Source of the DNA: Brevibacillus daliensis
Lineage (GTDB): Bacteria; Bacillota; Bacilli; Brevibacillales; Brevibacillaceae
NCBI RefSeq assembly: GCF_021245735.1
Contig: NZ_JAJISB010000004.1
Location: 62,001-126,000 of the forward strand
Length of the DNA stretch: 64,000 nucleotides
Direction of reading: 5' to 3'
Both the position numbers and the translations under genes were made by a program. The notes beneath the pieces were generated by a model. It saw only the letters and a program-made list of their open reading frames with translations, was not told where the DNA came from and searched no databases. Shown here piece after piece: positions 17,883 to 25,494 of this stretch (positions within the stretch are counted from its first letter, which is position 1; every line of letters starts with the position of its first letter).

Positions 17883-18920
17883 TTAGCGATTCCGGTTTTT
17901 ATATAGTAGATAAATGAAAAACGGTGCACCAACCGCCGAAGTGAAAACACCAACAGGAACATCGACAGGGGCAAAAGCTACTCGGCCAATCAGATCAGCT
18001 ACCAGCATAATGATTGACCCAATAAAAGTAGAAACAACGAGGACTCCACCAAACGATGGTCCAATGATTTGTTTTGCAATATGAGGGGCTAACAGAGCGA
18101 CAAAGCTGATTTCACCACCTACAGAGACAGCAGTCCCAGTCAAGGCTGCGCAAATAATTAGTAATAAAAATCGATCTATTTGCAAACGGCTACCAACACT
18201 TACCGCGATATCGTCGCCTAAGTGTTGAATGTTTACTCTGCGTCCAAGAAGACCTGCAAGCAAAATCAGGCCTGCTGACCAAGGGAGAATCATGATCACA
18301 TCTGACCAGTCAACACCATAGATACTTCCCGTTAACCAAAGAACCGCTTTGTTCTGGAGCATAAACGGGCTGAACATAATGAGAACAGTCACAATGGCGC
18401 TGGCAGCTATTTTTATCCCCACACCGATCAGAACCAGCCGGAATGGGGTGACTCCCTTTTTCCAAGCGACTACATACAAAAGTAAGGTAGCCAGAGTAGC
18501 TCCAAGAAATGCAATGGGTGGAAGCCATGTAATACTGGATGTTTCAAACCAGAGTAAAAAGGCAACGGCGGCAACAGAAGCGCCACCAGATATACCAAGA
18601 ATATCAGGTGCAGCCAGCGGATTGCGAACAATGCCTTGCATAATCGAACCGGCAGCGGCAAGAGAAGCACCTACAAGGATAGCGATGACGATGCGAGGTA
18701 ATCGAAATTGCTGAACAATTAATGCGTGTTGTTCGCTTCCCATACCGAGGAATACTTTTACCACATCAATTGGATGAATGTTCATCTCGCCCATACCCAG
18801 ACTGATTACAGCAACAATAACTGTAAGGAAGGCGAAGATTACCGATACCCAGAGCGTCTTATTATGTAGATGCAGAGATAAAAGGTCTTTTTTTGTACGC
18901 AGTGCGTGGTAATTTCTCAT
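17883..18920 (-). CDS. FecCD-family siderophore permease
   Basis: A 345-residue permease. ATG 18920 overlaps the stop of the preceding permease as ATGA; a longer frame reaching 19085 is an artefact of that overlap. Landmarks: FRLPRIVIAILVGASLAAAGSIMQ in outline, VRNPLAAPDILGISGGA, EISFVALLAPHIAKQ and DVPVGVFTSAVGAPFF. It pairs with the next-upstream permease to form the channel for the third siderophore system and precedes the ATPase gene. Confidence 0.9.
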   Translation of the reverse strand: MRNYHALRTKKDLLSLHLHNKTLWVSVIFAFLTVIVAVISLGMGEMNIHPIDVVKVFLGMGSEQHALIVQQFRLPRIVIAILVGASLAAAGSIMQGIVRNPLAAPDILGISGGASVAAVAFLLWFETSSITWLPPIAFLGATLATLLLYVVAWKKGVTPFRLVLIGVGIKIAASAIVTVLIMFSPFMLQNKAVLWLTGSIYGVDWSDVIMILPWSAGLILLAGLLGRRVNIQHLGDDIAVSVGSRLQIDRFLLLIICAALTGTAVSVGGEISFVALLAPHIAKQIIGPSFGGVLVVSTFIGSIIMLVADLIGRVAFAPVDVPVGVFTSAVGAPFFIYLLYKNRNR

Positions 18921-19927
18921 CCTTTGCTGAGCCCCTTTCTGGCCACATAGATAAAGAACGGAATGCCAATAAGGGCAGTCATGACGCCGATAGGCACTTC
19001 CGCAGGCATGGCGATAAAGCGGGCGCCAAGATCGGCCGCAAGCAACAGGATAGAACCGAGTAACCCACTGTACAGCATAATCCATCGTGTATCATTCCCG
19101 ACGAGATAGCGGGCAAGATGAGGCGTTATTAATCCTACAAATCCGATGGGACCAGCTACCGCGACTGCACTACCTGAAAGTAAAACAATAACAACACCCG
19201 TTATGATTTTAACCAGCATGGTTCGTTGCCCCAATCCTTTTGCCACGTCTTCTCCCATTAATAAGGTTTGAATCGGGCGAGCAAGCAGAAAAGCAGCGAT
19301 CCAAGCGAGTAACATATAAGGTAGTACAGAAATCAAATAGTCTACATTACGTCCGCCAACAGAGCCAGATAACCAAAAAAGTACCTCATCCAGCGCTTTT
19401 TCATTAATAACCAGCATGCCATGACGCATAGAGGCAGCAAAAGCGGTAATAGCTGCACCCGCTAATGTTAGCTTAACGGGGGATAAACCTTCTCTACCAA
19501 ATGAACCAAGAATGTAGACAATGATTCCAGCTATAGCAGATCCGGCAAAGGCGATCCATGTGAAAAGGGTGAGAGAGCTGATCCCAAAAAACGTGATGGC
19601 AATAACAACAAACAAGGCAGCTCCAGCGTTGAGTCCAAACAGTTCTGAGTCAGCAACTGGATTTCGTGTGAGGGATTGCAAGAGAGTTCCTGCAATTCCT
19701 AGAGAGAAGCCTACTGCAATTGCATTCAGTACACGAGGAACACGTACTTCCTTAATAATAATGTGTTCGTTCGTGCCGTTATAGTTGGTATAAGCCTCAA
19801 CAGCATTCTGCCAACTAGTATCGATAACACCGAATATCAGGCTGGCATATGCCAGATATGCCATGAATAGTAGAATAATAAAAATTCCCGAAATTTTACT
19901 AAAAGAATTAGGCAACAAAGCTCTCAT
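18917..19927 (-). CDS. FecCD-family siderophore permease
   Basis: A 336-residue permease, first gene of a three-gene minus-strand operon (permease-permease-ATPase). Landmarks: VRVPRVLNAIAVGFSLGIAG, LQSLTRNPVADSELFGLNAGAA, GPIGFVGLITPHLARYLVG and EVPIGVMTALIGIPFF. It is clearly paralogous to the permease at 724-1734. The operon is divergent from the binding-protein gene at 20145 with a Fur box between. Confidence 0.9.
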   Translation of the reverse strand: MRALLPNSFSKISGIFIILLFMAYLAYASLIFGVIDTSWQNAVEAYTNYNGTNEHIIIKEVRVPRVLNAIAVGFSLGIAGTLLQSLTRNPVADSELFGLNAGAALFVVIAITFFGISSLTLFTWIAFAGSAIAGIIVYILGSFGREGLSPVKLTLAGAAITAFAASMRHGMLVINEKALDEVLFWLSGSVGGRNVDYLISVLPYMLLAWIAAFLLARPIQTLLMGEDVAKGLGQRTMLVKIITGVVIVLLSGSAVAVAGPIGFVGLITPHLARYLVGNDTRWIMLYSGLLGSILLLAADLGARFIAMPAEVPIGVMTALIGIPFFIYVARKGLSKG

Positions 19928-20032
19928 AAAGGTCTACATCCTTATCTCAATCTCTATCTCGTAAATATCCAATGGTTACAGTGCTTGATACAAATAAGTT
20001 TAGGATAAAAAGTGTTTTTTTGTCAATGAGGT

Positions 20033-20047
20033 TGATATTCGTTATCA
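20033..20047. promoter_or_regulatory. Fur box between divergent siderophore genes
   Basis: TGATATTCGTTATCA differs from the 7-1-7 Fur consensus at two arm positions. A TTGACT (20056-20061) and TAGGAT (20080-20085) promoter pair on the plus strand lies just beyond. A further half-site ATTATCA lies near 20106-20112. Confidence 0.7.
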
Positions 20048-20144
20048 ATTAACGCTTGACTTAGGGGGTTTTTTGAATGTAGGATATTCACAGAAAATGA
20101 ATGTAATTATCATTCTCATTCGGATATTGAAGGGAGACTTCATC

Positions 20145-21134
20145 ATGTTTGTACGTACGTTACGGTCTTTTAGTGGTAAAGCATTTTTTCTTGTTCTCAT
20201 GTCACTTTTCCTCCTTGTTACAGGGTGCGCAGGACAACAGCCAGTTAATCAAAAACCTGGGGATCAACCAACAGGTACGACCGGCAGTTCCGATAAAGCT
20301 TATACAGTAAAACACGCCATGGGTGAGACATCAATTCCAGGGACTCCTAAACGAGTTGTTGTTTTGACAACACAAGGTGTAGAAACAATGATTGCCTTGG
20401 GGGTTAAACCAGTTGGAGCGGTTGGTTCTTTCACTGATCCAACAAAATTTTATGACTTCGTAAAACCGGAACTGGAAGGCGTTACTGTCGTCGGTTCTGA
20501 ATCCCAGCCTAGCTTAGAGGCAATTGCATCCTTGAAGCCTGACTTGATTTTAGGTATGAAGTTCCGTCATGAAAAGATCTACCAACAGCTAAGCGCAATT
20601 GCTCCAACGGTCTTCGTAGAAGAACCACGTGGTGACTGGAAAGAAAACTTCTCCTTATTTGCAGAAGCTGTTAATAAAAAGGCAGAAGGAGAAAAAATTC
20701 TGGCTGGCTGGGAGAAGCGTGTAGCTGATTTCAAAGTAAAAGCAGGAGATAAACTGACAACAGAAGTATCAGTCGTGCGCTTTATGCCAGGACGTGTACG
20801 CATCTATTATAAAAATACGTTTTTAGGTACGATCTTAAAAGAACTGGGTGTAGCCCGTCCAGCTTCTCAAGATAAAGACGAATTCGCAGATGAAGTTACC
20901 AAAGAACGAATTCCTGAGATGGATGGCGATATTATGTTCTACTTCTCCTATGAAACAGGAGATGGTGAAGCTAGCAAGCTTGAACAAGAATGGACCAATG
21001 ATTCCCTTTGGAAAAATCTGAACGTCGTAAAGGCCAACAAGGTGTTCAAAGTGGACGATGTGATTTGGAATACATCTGGTGGTGTAATTGCAGCGAACAA
21101 AGTTCTGGATGAATTGGAAGGCTATTTTCTGTGA
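20145..21134 (+). CDS. Ferric-siderophore binding lipoprotein
   Basis: A 329-residue binding protein. ATG 20145 follows AAGGGAGA by 8 bases; an in-frame ATG 72 bases earlier lies in the promoter/Fur region and is unlikely. The lipobox is LVTGC. The mature part shows GTPKRVVVLTTQGVETMIALGVKPVGAV, shortened landmarks SLEAIASLKPDLILG, APTVFVEEPRGDWKENF and a C-terminal WNTSGG. It is a paralogue of the edge gene at 1-535 and feeds the permease pair encoded divergently. Its stop codon lies at the first base of a palindromic repeat copy. Confidence 0.9.
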   Translation: MFVRTLRSFSGKAFFLVLMSLFLLVTGCAGQQPVNQKPGDQPTGTTGSSDKAYTVKHAMGETSIPGTPKRVVVLTTQGVETMIALGVKPVGAVGSFTDPTKFYDFVKPELEGVTVVGSESQPSLEAIASLKPDLILGMKFRHEKIYQQLSAIAPTVFVEEPRGDWKENFSLFAEAVNKKAEGEKILAGWEKRVADFKVKAGDKLTTEVSVVRFMPGRVRIYYKNTFLGTILKELGVARPASQDKDEFADEVTKERIPEMDGDIMFYFSYETGDGEASKLEQEWTNDSLWKNLNVVKANKVFKVDDVIWNTSGGVIAANKVLDELEGYFL

Positions 21135-21209
21135 AAAACGTCTCGACGTTTTTCATGAAATTGGATATGACCGCTTGCGGTCTAACAAAACGGTCATGAC
21201 CGTTTTGTT
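21132..21209. repeat. Triple-palindrome dispersed repeat, copy 1
   Basis: Three inverted repeats in fixed order: GAAAAACGTC/GACGTTTTTC (21132-21155), GACCGC/GCGGTC (21169-21182) and a perfect 26-base palindrome centred on GGTCATGACC (21184-21209). The first palindrome begins at the TGA of the binding-protein gene. Related copies lie at 21390 (same orientation) and 36276 (inverted). Confidence 0.85.
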
Positions 21210-21251
21210 GAAGTAATAACGGGTCTATCAGGTGAATAGGGCTATATAGAG

Positions 21252-21298
21252 ACAGGAGAGGCTGGACATGAATCGCGTCCAGCTTCTCCTGTTTTTTT
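21252..21298 (+). terminator. Rho-independent terminator
   Basis: ACAGGAGAGGCTGGAC pairs with GTCCAGCTTCTCCTGT (one mismatch) and runs into seven T. It probably ends the binding-protein transcript. Confidence 0.8.
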
Positions 21299-21366
21299 AC
21301 TTATAATTGTATACGAATGGTAAGTGTAACGGTTATTCTTTCATTACCGTCATTACTTGTATAAAT

Positions 21367-21387
21367 ACCACTTTGAGGTGGTTTTTT
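21367..21387 (+). terminator. Small terminator-like hairpin
   Basis: ACCAC and GTGGT form a short stem followed by six T, directly before repeat copy 2. Confidence 0.45.
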
Positions 21388-21389
21388 CT

Positions 21390-21468
21390 GTGGAAAATGT
21401 CTCGACGTTTTTTATAAAATTGGGATGTAACCGCTTGCGGTCCAACAAAACGGTCATGACCGTTTGTT
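21390..21468. repeat. Triple-palindrome dispersed repeat, copy 2
   Basis: Same order of three inverted repeats and same spacers as copy 1, with scattered substitutions that weaken the first (GAAAATGTC/GACGTTTTTT) and outer third palindromes. The GGTCATGACC core and CCGCTTGCGG are unchanged. Only 180 bases separate it from copy 1. No gene is visible in 21135-21653. Confidence 0.8.
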
Positions 21469-21653
21469 ATAAGCTGGCTTTGTACCACATATATTTTCAT
21501 ATGGTATAATTTTCAGGAAAGTACATGTTTAGGGATGAATGAATAGGCGAATTGATTGGGTACTTTTCTTGATTTTTGCCTTTGGTACATGCTCTGTTGT
21601 ATTATTTTTGATATAAAACAGACGTGTAAATACTAATCAAAGAGGATTGTTAC

Positions 21654-22265
21654 ATGGAAAATTGGATCACGGAGATAATGAATCAATACGGTTACTTGGG
21701 AATTTTTCTATTGGTTGCAATAGAAAACCTATTTCCTCCCATTCCATCAGAAGTAATTCTGACATTTGGGGGATTCATGACCACAACCACAGATTTGCAT
21801 ATACTTGGTGTCATTGCAGCTTCAACATTGGGATCAATTGTGGGAGCAGTCATTCTATATGGCATAGGGTTACTTCTTGACGTGGAAAATCTCGAGAAAA
21901 TTGTGGCTAAATGGGGCCATATTCTCCGTTTAAAAAAAGAAGATATTCATAAGGCAGATGCCTGGTTTGATAAGTATGGTGTCTGGACAGTGTTTTTCTG
22001 TAGATTTGTTCCGGTCATTAGGAGTCTAATCTCTATTCCGGCTGGTATGTCAAACATGAATTTTTGGCTGTTTCTCTTTTTAACGACGATCGGAACGTTA
22101 ATTTGGAATTCTGTTCTGGTCTATGTTGGTGCAGCGTTTGGAGAGTCCTGGCATGACGTAGTTGGTTATTTAGATACGTATTCTAATATTATGTATGTGG
22201 TATTAATCGTATTATTTGTTGGGGGCGCGTACTGGTTTATTAAGTCGAGGAAGCAAAAAAAATAA
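21654..22265 (+). CDS. DedA family membrane protein
   Basis: A 203-residue integral membrane protein of the DedA/VTT (SNARE-associated) family. Landmarks: ENLFPPIPSEVILTFGGFM near the N-terminus, FDKYGVWTVFFCRFVPVIRSLISIPAGMSNM in outline (the conserved FxxRFxPxxRxxxxxPAG motif), and a C-terminal membrane helix followed by a lysine-rich tail. The family is linked to lipid flipping (undecaprenyl phosphate, phosphatidylethanolamine) and envelope homeostasis; which lipid this one handles is unknown. RBS AGAGGA, spacing 7; own terminator. Confidence 0.9.
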   Translation: MENWITEIMNQYGYLGIFLLVAIENLFPPIPSEVILTFGGFMTTTTDLHILGVIAASTLGSIVGAVILYGIGLLLDVENLEKIVAKWGHILRLKKEDIHKADAWFDKYGVWTVFFCRFVPVIRSLISIPAGMSNMNFWLFLFLTTIGTLIWNSVLVYVGAAFGESWHDVVGYLDTYSNIMYVVLIVLFVGGAYWFIKSRKQKK

Positions 22266-22276
22266 GGAAGAGTATA

Positions 22277-22313
22277 AACGAGCAGGGCGATAACAGTAGC
22301 CCTGCTCGTTATT
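22277..22313 (+). terminator. Rho-independent terminator
   Basis: AACGAGCAGGGC pairs perfectly with GCCCTGCTCGTT, followed by ATTGTT, just after the DedA gene. Confidence 0.75.
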
Positions 22314-22476
22314 GTTAGTGACAGATTTGCATAAAAATGCGCATATTGAAGTGTCAATCATTCAAAGATCATCATTACATGCGTATAATAATCTAAGTAG
22401 AAGGTACTTACTAACATGTATGTACATAGTCGGTTTCTTATCTTGTAAGACTGTTATATGAAGACGAGGTGAAAGT

Positions 22477-23238
22477 ATGGGAAAAGTAGTGAGGGTTAAA
22501 GGAATAACTATCGGTGAAGGTGCTCCGAAAATCTGTGTACCCTTGGTGGGAGAAACACTGGAACAATTAAAAGTGGAAGCAGGCTCCTTACAATCACTCG
22601 AATTTGACATTGTAGAATGGCGAGTCGATTTTTTTGAATATGTTGAGAATATTGAAAAAGTAGTTATTGCTTTAAGAGAGATCCGCAGCATCATCCCTGA
22701 TGTTCCGCTTATATTTACCTTCCGTAGCGCAAAAGAAGGCGGAGAAAAAGAAGTTAGCCCAGACTTTTATGTGGCATTGAACACAGCAATTGTTGAAACC
22801 AGCCTTGTTGAAATCATTGATGTTGAACTTTTTCATGATGAAATGAATGTGAAGAAACTGGTGGAAGTAGCTCATATACATGGTGTGTACGTCATAATCT
22901 CCAATCATGATTTTGATAAAACACCACCCAAAGAAGAAATCGTGTCCCGATTGCGTAAAGCTCAGGAAATGGGGGGTGATTTACCAAAAATCGCTGTTAT
23001 GCCCAATGAAACGATGGACGTACTAACGTTATTAGAGGCGACTCTCATTATGAAGGAGCAGTATGCTGATCGTCCCATTATTACCATGTCAATGGGGAGC
23101 AAGGGTGTTATTAGTCGGGTGGCAGGAGAAGTCTTTGGATCAGCGCTAACCTTTGGGGCTATCAATAAAGCGTCTGCACCAGGTCAATTACATGTATCTG
23201 AATTACGCCATGTGCTTACCGTATTACATAAAAGCTGA
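22477..23238 (+). CDS. aroD: 3-dehydroquinate dehydratase, type I
   Basis: A 253-residue type I (class I, Schiff-base) dehydroquinase of the shikimate pathway, converting 3-dehydroquinate to 3-dehydroshikimate. Visible family motifs are DIVEWRVDFFE (substrate-binding Glu/Arg), FTFRSAKEGGE, IISNHDFDKTP (the active-site His) and the Schiff-base lysine region GDLPKIAVMP, then TMSMGSKGVISRVAGEVFGSALTFG. Length is normal. RBS ACGAGGTG. It is a single-gene unit with its own terminator. Confidence 0.93.
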   Translation: MGKVVRVKGITIGEGAPKICVPLVGETLEQLKVEAGSLQSLEFDIVEWRVDFFEYVENIEKVVIALREIRSIIPDVPLIFTFRSAKEGGEKEVSPDFYVALNTAIVETSLVEIIDVELFHDEMNVKKLVEVAHIHGVYVIISNHDFDKTPPKEEIVSRLRKAQEMGGDLPKIAVMPNETMDVLTLLEATLIMKEQYADRPIITMSMGSKGVISRVAGEVFGSALTFGAINKASAPGQLHVSELRHVLTVLHKS

Positions 23239-23251
23239 TAAAAATAATGAA

Positions 23252-23295
23252 TGCAGGTAAAACACAGTTCAACGTGGATTACCTGTATTTTTGTG
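23252..23295 (+). terminator. Rho-independent terminator of aroD
   Basis: TGCAGGTAA pairs with TTACCTGTA (one G-U) and is followed by five T. Confidence 0.65.
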
Positions 23296-23652
23296 TACAG
23301 GAAAGAATTAATAATAATATGGTATGTTTATAAAAAATATTACTAATAATAAATAATTACAAAATTATTCATATAGATATAATGATATATACGTTACTAA
23401 TAATTAAATAAAAAATAAAAATTTGACTTTACATATGATAAAATTACTTATATCATTATGGTAATCATTTCCATATAACGAATATTTCCAATGGAATGCT
23501 GTTGATGGAAATGAGCGATTTACTAAATGAAAGGGGGATGAGACTTTCATTTAATAAAATGATCATTTTGCACTGGCAGTGGGTTTTGTTCCGAAAGACC
23601 ATTCACTTCAGAGGAAAGCAACATTTGCAGAATCGTTAGCTTCACTTATTGT
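23296..23652. other. AT-rich spacer with a possible 44-residue frame
   Basis: The first 170 bases are extremely AT-rich. Around 23465-23515 several ATTTCCA/TGGAAAT arms form nested inverted repeats. A frame from ATG 23505 to TAG 23639 would encode 44 residues (contains HWQWVLF and ends HLQNR) but has no convincing ribosome binding site. A strong terminator directly after it means that something is transcribed here, either a short mRNA, a small RNA or a leader. Confidence 0.35.
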
Positions 23653-23690
23653 AAAAATCTGAATGTTTCTATATAAAATTCAGATTTTTC
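23653..23690 (+). terminator. Rho-independent terminator
   Basis: A perfect 12-bp stem (AAAAATCTGAAT / ATTCAGATTTTT) followed by a T-rich tract, about 90 bases before the first short peptide gene. Confidence 0.8.
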
Positions 23691-23778
23691 TGATTTATTT
23701 ACATTGAAGTAGCAAGGTTGAGAATCGGACATCCCAGTGAGACTATATAACGAAAAAATTGAAGAGGAGGTAACAATG

Positions 23779-23841
23779 ATGAAAATCAAACTAAAAAAAG
23801 TAGAAAGCCTAAACACAACATTATTGCTTCACTCTTCCTAA
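23779..23841 (+). CDS. Short peptide, putative modified-peptide precursor 1
   Basis: A 20-residue frame, MKIKLKKVESLNTTLLLHSS, behind a strong GAGGAGG site (spacing 8 to this ATG; an adjacent ATG at 23776 would add one Met). The first nine residues are identical to those of the next peptide and the DNA is identical over the first 27 bases, so the pair arose by duplication. The basic N-terminal block followed by a divergent Ser/Thr-rich tail looks like a leader plus core. The adjoining E1-like enzyme gene at 24090 suggests that it is a substrate. No known family is recognised. Confidence 0.65.
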   Translation: MKIKLKKVESLNTTLLLHSS

Positions 23842-23879
23842 TTTGAACGAGAAACTAAAACAAGAAGGAGGTAGTATCT

Positions 23880-23945
23880 ATGAAAATCAAACTAAAAAAA
23901 GTAGAAAACCTGATTCCAACTATGCAAGTTCCACATGCTTCTTAA
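23880..23945 (+). CDS. Short peptide, putative modified-peptide precursor 2
   Basis: A 21-residue frame that begins MKIKLKKVENL and ends QVPHAS, behind a canonical AAGGAGGT site 7 bases before ATG 23880. It shares MKIKLKKVE with precursor 1 and both end in His-x-Ser, while the middle differs, the pattern expected when an enzyme reads a conserved leader and tail. Neither peptide ends in Asn, unlike microcin C precursors. The two strong ribosome binding sites and tandem layout argue that these very small frames are translated. Confidence 0.68.
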   Translation: MKIKLKKVENLIPTMQVPHAS

Positions 23946-23984
23946 CCTAAATAGTAGTTGTACAATTGTAAAAAATTAGTAGTA

Positions 23985-24055
23985 GAAAAAGAGCCGTGTA
24001 ATTGTAAAGTGACCAGCATTGTCACGACAAGCGCGGCCTTTTTTCCTTTAGGAAG
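23985..24055 (+). terminator. Terminator or attenuator between peptide genes and E1-like gene
   Basis: AAAAAG and GCCG pair with CGGC and CTTTTT around an inner GTGAC/GTCAC hairpin; six T follow. It lies between the second peptide gene and the enzyme gene, so partial read-through would give many peptides per enzyme, as is common in ribosomal-peptide operons. Confidence 0.65.
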
Positions 24056-24089
24056 AAAATTGATATGGTAAGGAAAGGAGTGTTTTCAT

Positions 24090-25235
24090 TTGAGACCCAA
24101 AATTAAGACGATTTTAACCCCAATCAATAGAAGTGGAAATGTACTTCGAATTGGATATGAAAAAAGTATATTTGAAGTAGAGGACGCTGACGGACAGATC
24201 CTTACTTTTCTGCAATTGATAGATGGTTCACACACGATAGAAGAAATCGTGGCTCTCTCTGGAATGACAGAAGAAGAGGTATGGGCAGCTCTTACAGAGT
24301 TAAATGAAAATAAACTCCTTGAGGATCTTGATGCGGTTACGCAGTTATCTGAAGAAGAGCAGGAAAGATATCGGGCAAATCTAACCTATTTTTCTAATTT
24401 CGCTGATTTAGAAACTAGCAAATATCACTTTCAACAAAAACTGAGAGATTCGAAGATTGTTGTACTAGGATTGGGTGGTTCCAGCTTAGTAGCAAGTTGT
24501 TTTGCCGGGATGGGGGTAGGCAGCTTGGTGGGTGTTGATTATGATATTGTTGAAATAAGCAATTTGAACAGGCAGTTTCTTTTTAGCGAACAGGAAATTG
24601 GAATGTTAAAGACGGAAGCATCTAAAAATAGGCTTTATCAGGTCAACAAGACTATGAAGGTAGAAGTGGTTAATCGCTTGATAACAGGAGTCAGTTCATT
24701 AATTGACCTGTTAGAAGATGCTGATTTAGTAATAAATATGATAGATCAACCTGCTATCACGGCTACACGTTGGGTTAACTCTGCATGTGTTCATGCTGGT
24801 ATTCCTGTTATTCAGGGGGGAGTAGGAAATCTGGAGTATTTCATTCAAAAGTTCCATCCGAGCAAAGGTTGCTGCTATGATTGCACACTAATCCAGATGC
24901 TGCGAACGGATCCTTTTATGGAAAGTCAGTTACGTATGCTTTATAACCAGACGTTTGAAAGAAGAAATACGGCTTTTGCCCCTATCATTGCGATGTTATG
25001 TGGCCAGCTTGCGCAGGAAGCTGCCAAAACGATCCTTGGGTTTGAAGAAGCGCTTCAATCAGGAACTGTTGTCACTTTCAACACAATGCAGGCGACAGAA
25101 AATAGAATCAAAACATGGGATGCGGTCCCAGAATGTCCAACTTGTGGTGCGAATAGGGACAATAGTGAGTGGGGAGAACCTGTAGATATAGAGGTTCTAT
25201 TCTCTTTCGCTCGTGAGCAAACTGTCCAATCATAA
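24090..25235 (+). CDS. E1/ThiF/MccB-like adenylating enzyme with N-terminal peptide-binding-like domain
   Basis: A 381-residue protein starting at TTG behind AAAGGAG. Residues 1-85 resemble a winged-helix PqqD/RRE-type peptide-recognition domain (FLQLIDGSHTIEEIVALSG, VWAALTELNENKLLEDL). Residues 120-345 are an E1-like adenylation domain: VVLGLGGSS (a variant of the GxGGxG nucleotide loop), GVDYDIVEISNLNRQ with the catalytic Arg 161, Lys 174, and NMIDQP with the Mg-binding Asp. A zinc knuckle is formed by C262/C265 and C349/C352. Such enzymes activate a C-terminal carboxylate as acyl-AMP (ThiF, MoeB) or modify peptides (MccB, PaaA, TOMM cyclodehydratases). Its neighbours make peptide modification the best guess; the chemistry is unknown. 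Confidence 0.85.
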   Translation: MRPKIKTILTPINRSGNVLRIGYEKSIFEVEDADGQILTFLQLIDGSHTIEEIVALSGMTEEEVWAALTELNENKLLEDLDAVTQLSEEEQERYRANLTYFSNFADLETSKYHFQQKLRDSKIVVLGLGGSSLVASCFAGMGVGSLVGVDYDIVEISNLNRQFLFSEQEIGMLKTEASKNRLYQVNKTMKVEVVNRLITGVSSLIDLLEDADLVINMIDQPAITATRWVNSACVHAGIPVIQGGVGNLEYFIQKFHPSKGCCYDCTLIQMLRTDPFMESQLRMLYNQTFERRNTAFAPIIAMLCGQLAQEAAKTILGFEEALQSGTVVTFNTMQATENRIKTWDAVPECPTCGANRDNSEWGEPVDIEVLFSFAREQTVQS

Positions 25236-25253
25236 TTGTCTGACACGGTTAAG

Positions 25254-25352
25254 TAGTAGTCATAAAAAATGGTTGTGAAACGATTATTTTGTAGGTAAAA
25301 TGCAGTCATCACTTAACAAGGAGATGGCTGTTTTTATTATTTGGCTACATAC
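25254..25352. repeat. 98-bp direct repeat, copy A (contains a terminator)
   Basis: About 85% identical to 27057-27154. Conserved blocks are AGTAGTCATAAAA, AAACGATT, TTTTnTAGGT and CAGTCATCAC...GATGGCTGTTTTT, which folds as an 8-bp stem plus T-run, then ATTTGGnTACATAC. It begins 19 bases after the E1-like gene, whose transcript it may end. Confidence 0.8.
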
Positions 25353-25494
25353 CCATTGTTACAAATAGAACGTAAGAACGAAGTATTTGTAACAAATTTA
25401 AAATCAACATAAAAATTATATAAAAGATAATTTACAAAATTATCGTAAAATACTAGAATGAAAGTGATCATACATATACTTTCAGGGGGGTACT

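Noticed and set aside
18921-19085. Longer start for the permease at 17883-18920
   Set aside because: The extra 55 residues are not hydrophobic or family-like and overlap the upstream permease; the ATGA overlap at 18917-18920 gives the natural start.
21132-21468. CRISPR-like array from the palindromic repeats
   Set aside because: Only two copies lie near each other, 180 bases apart, without regular spacers, and no cas genes are present.
24090-25235. Straight assignment of the E1-like gene as MccB of a microcin C operon
   Set aside because: The short peptides do not end in Asn and no MccC, MccE or MccF homologue is adjacent, so the microcin C label would overreach.
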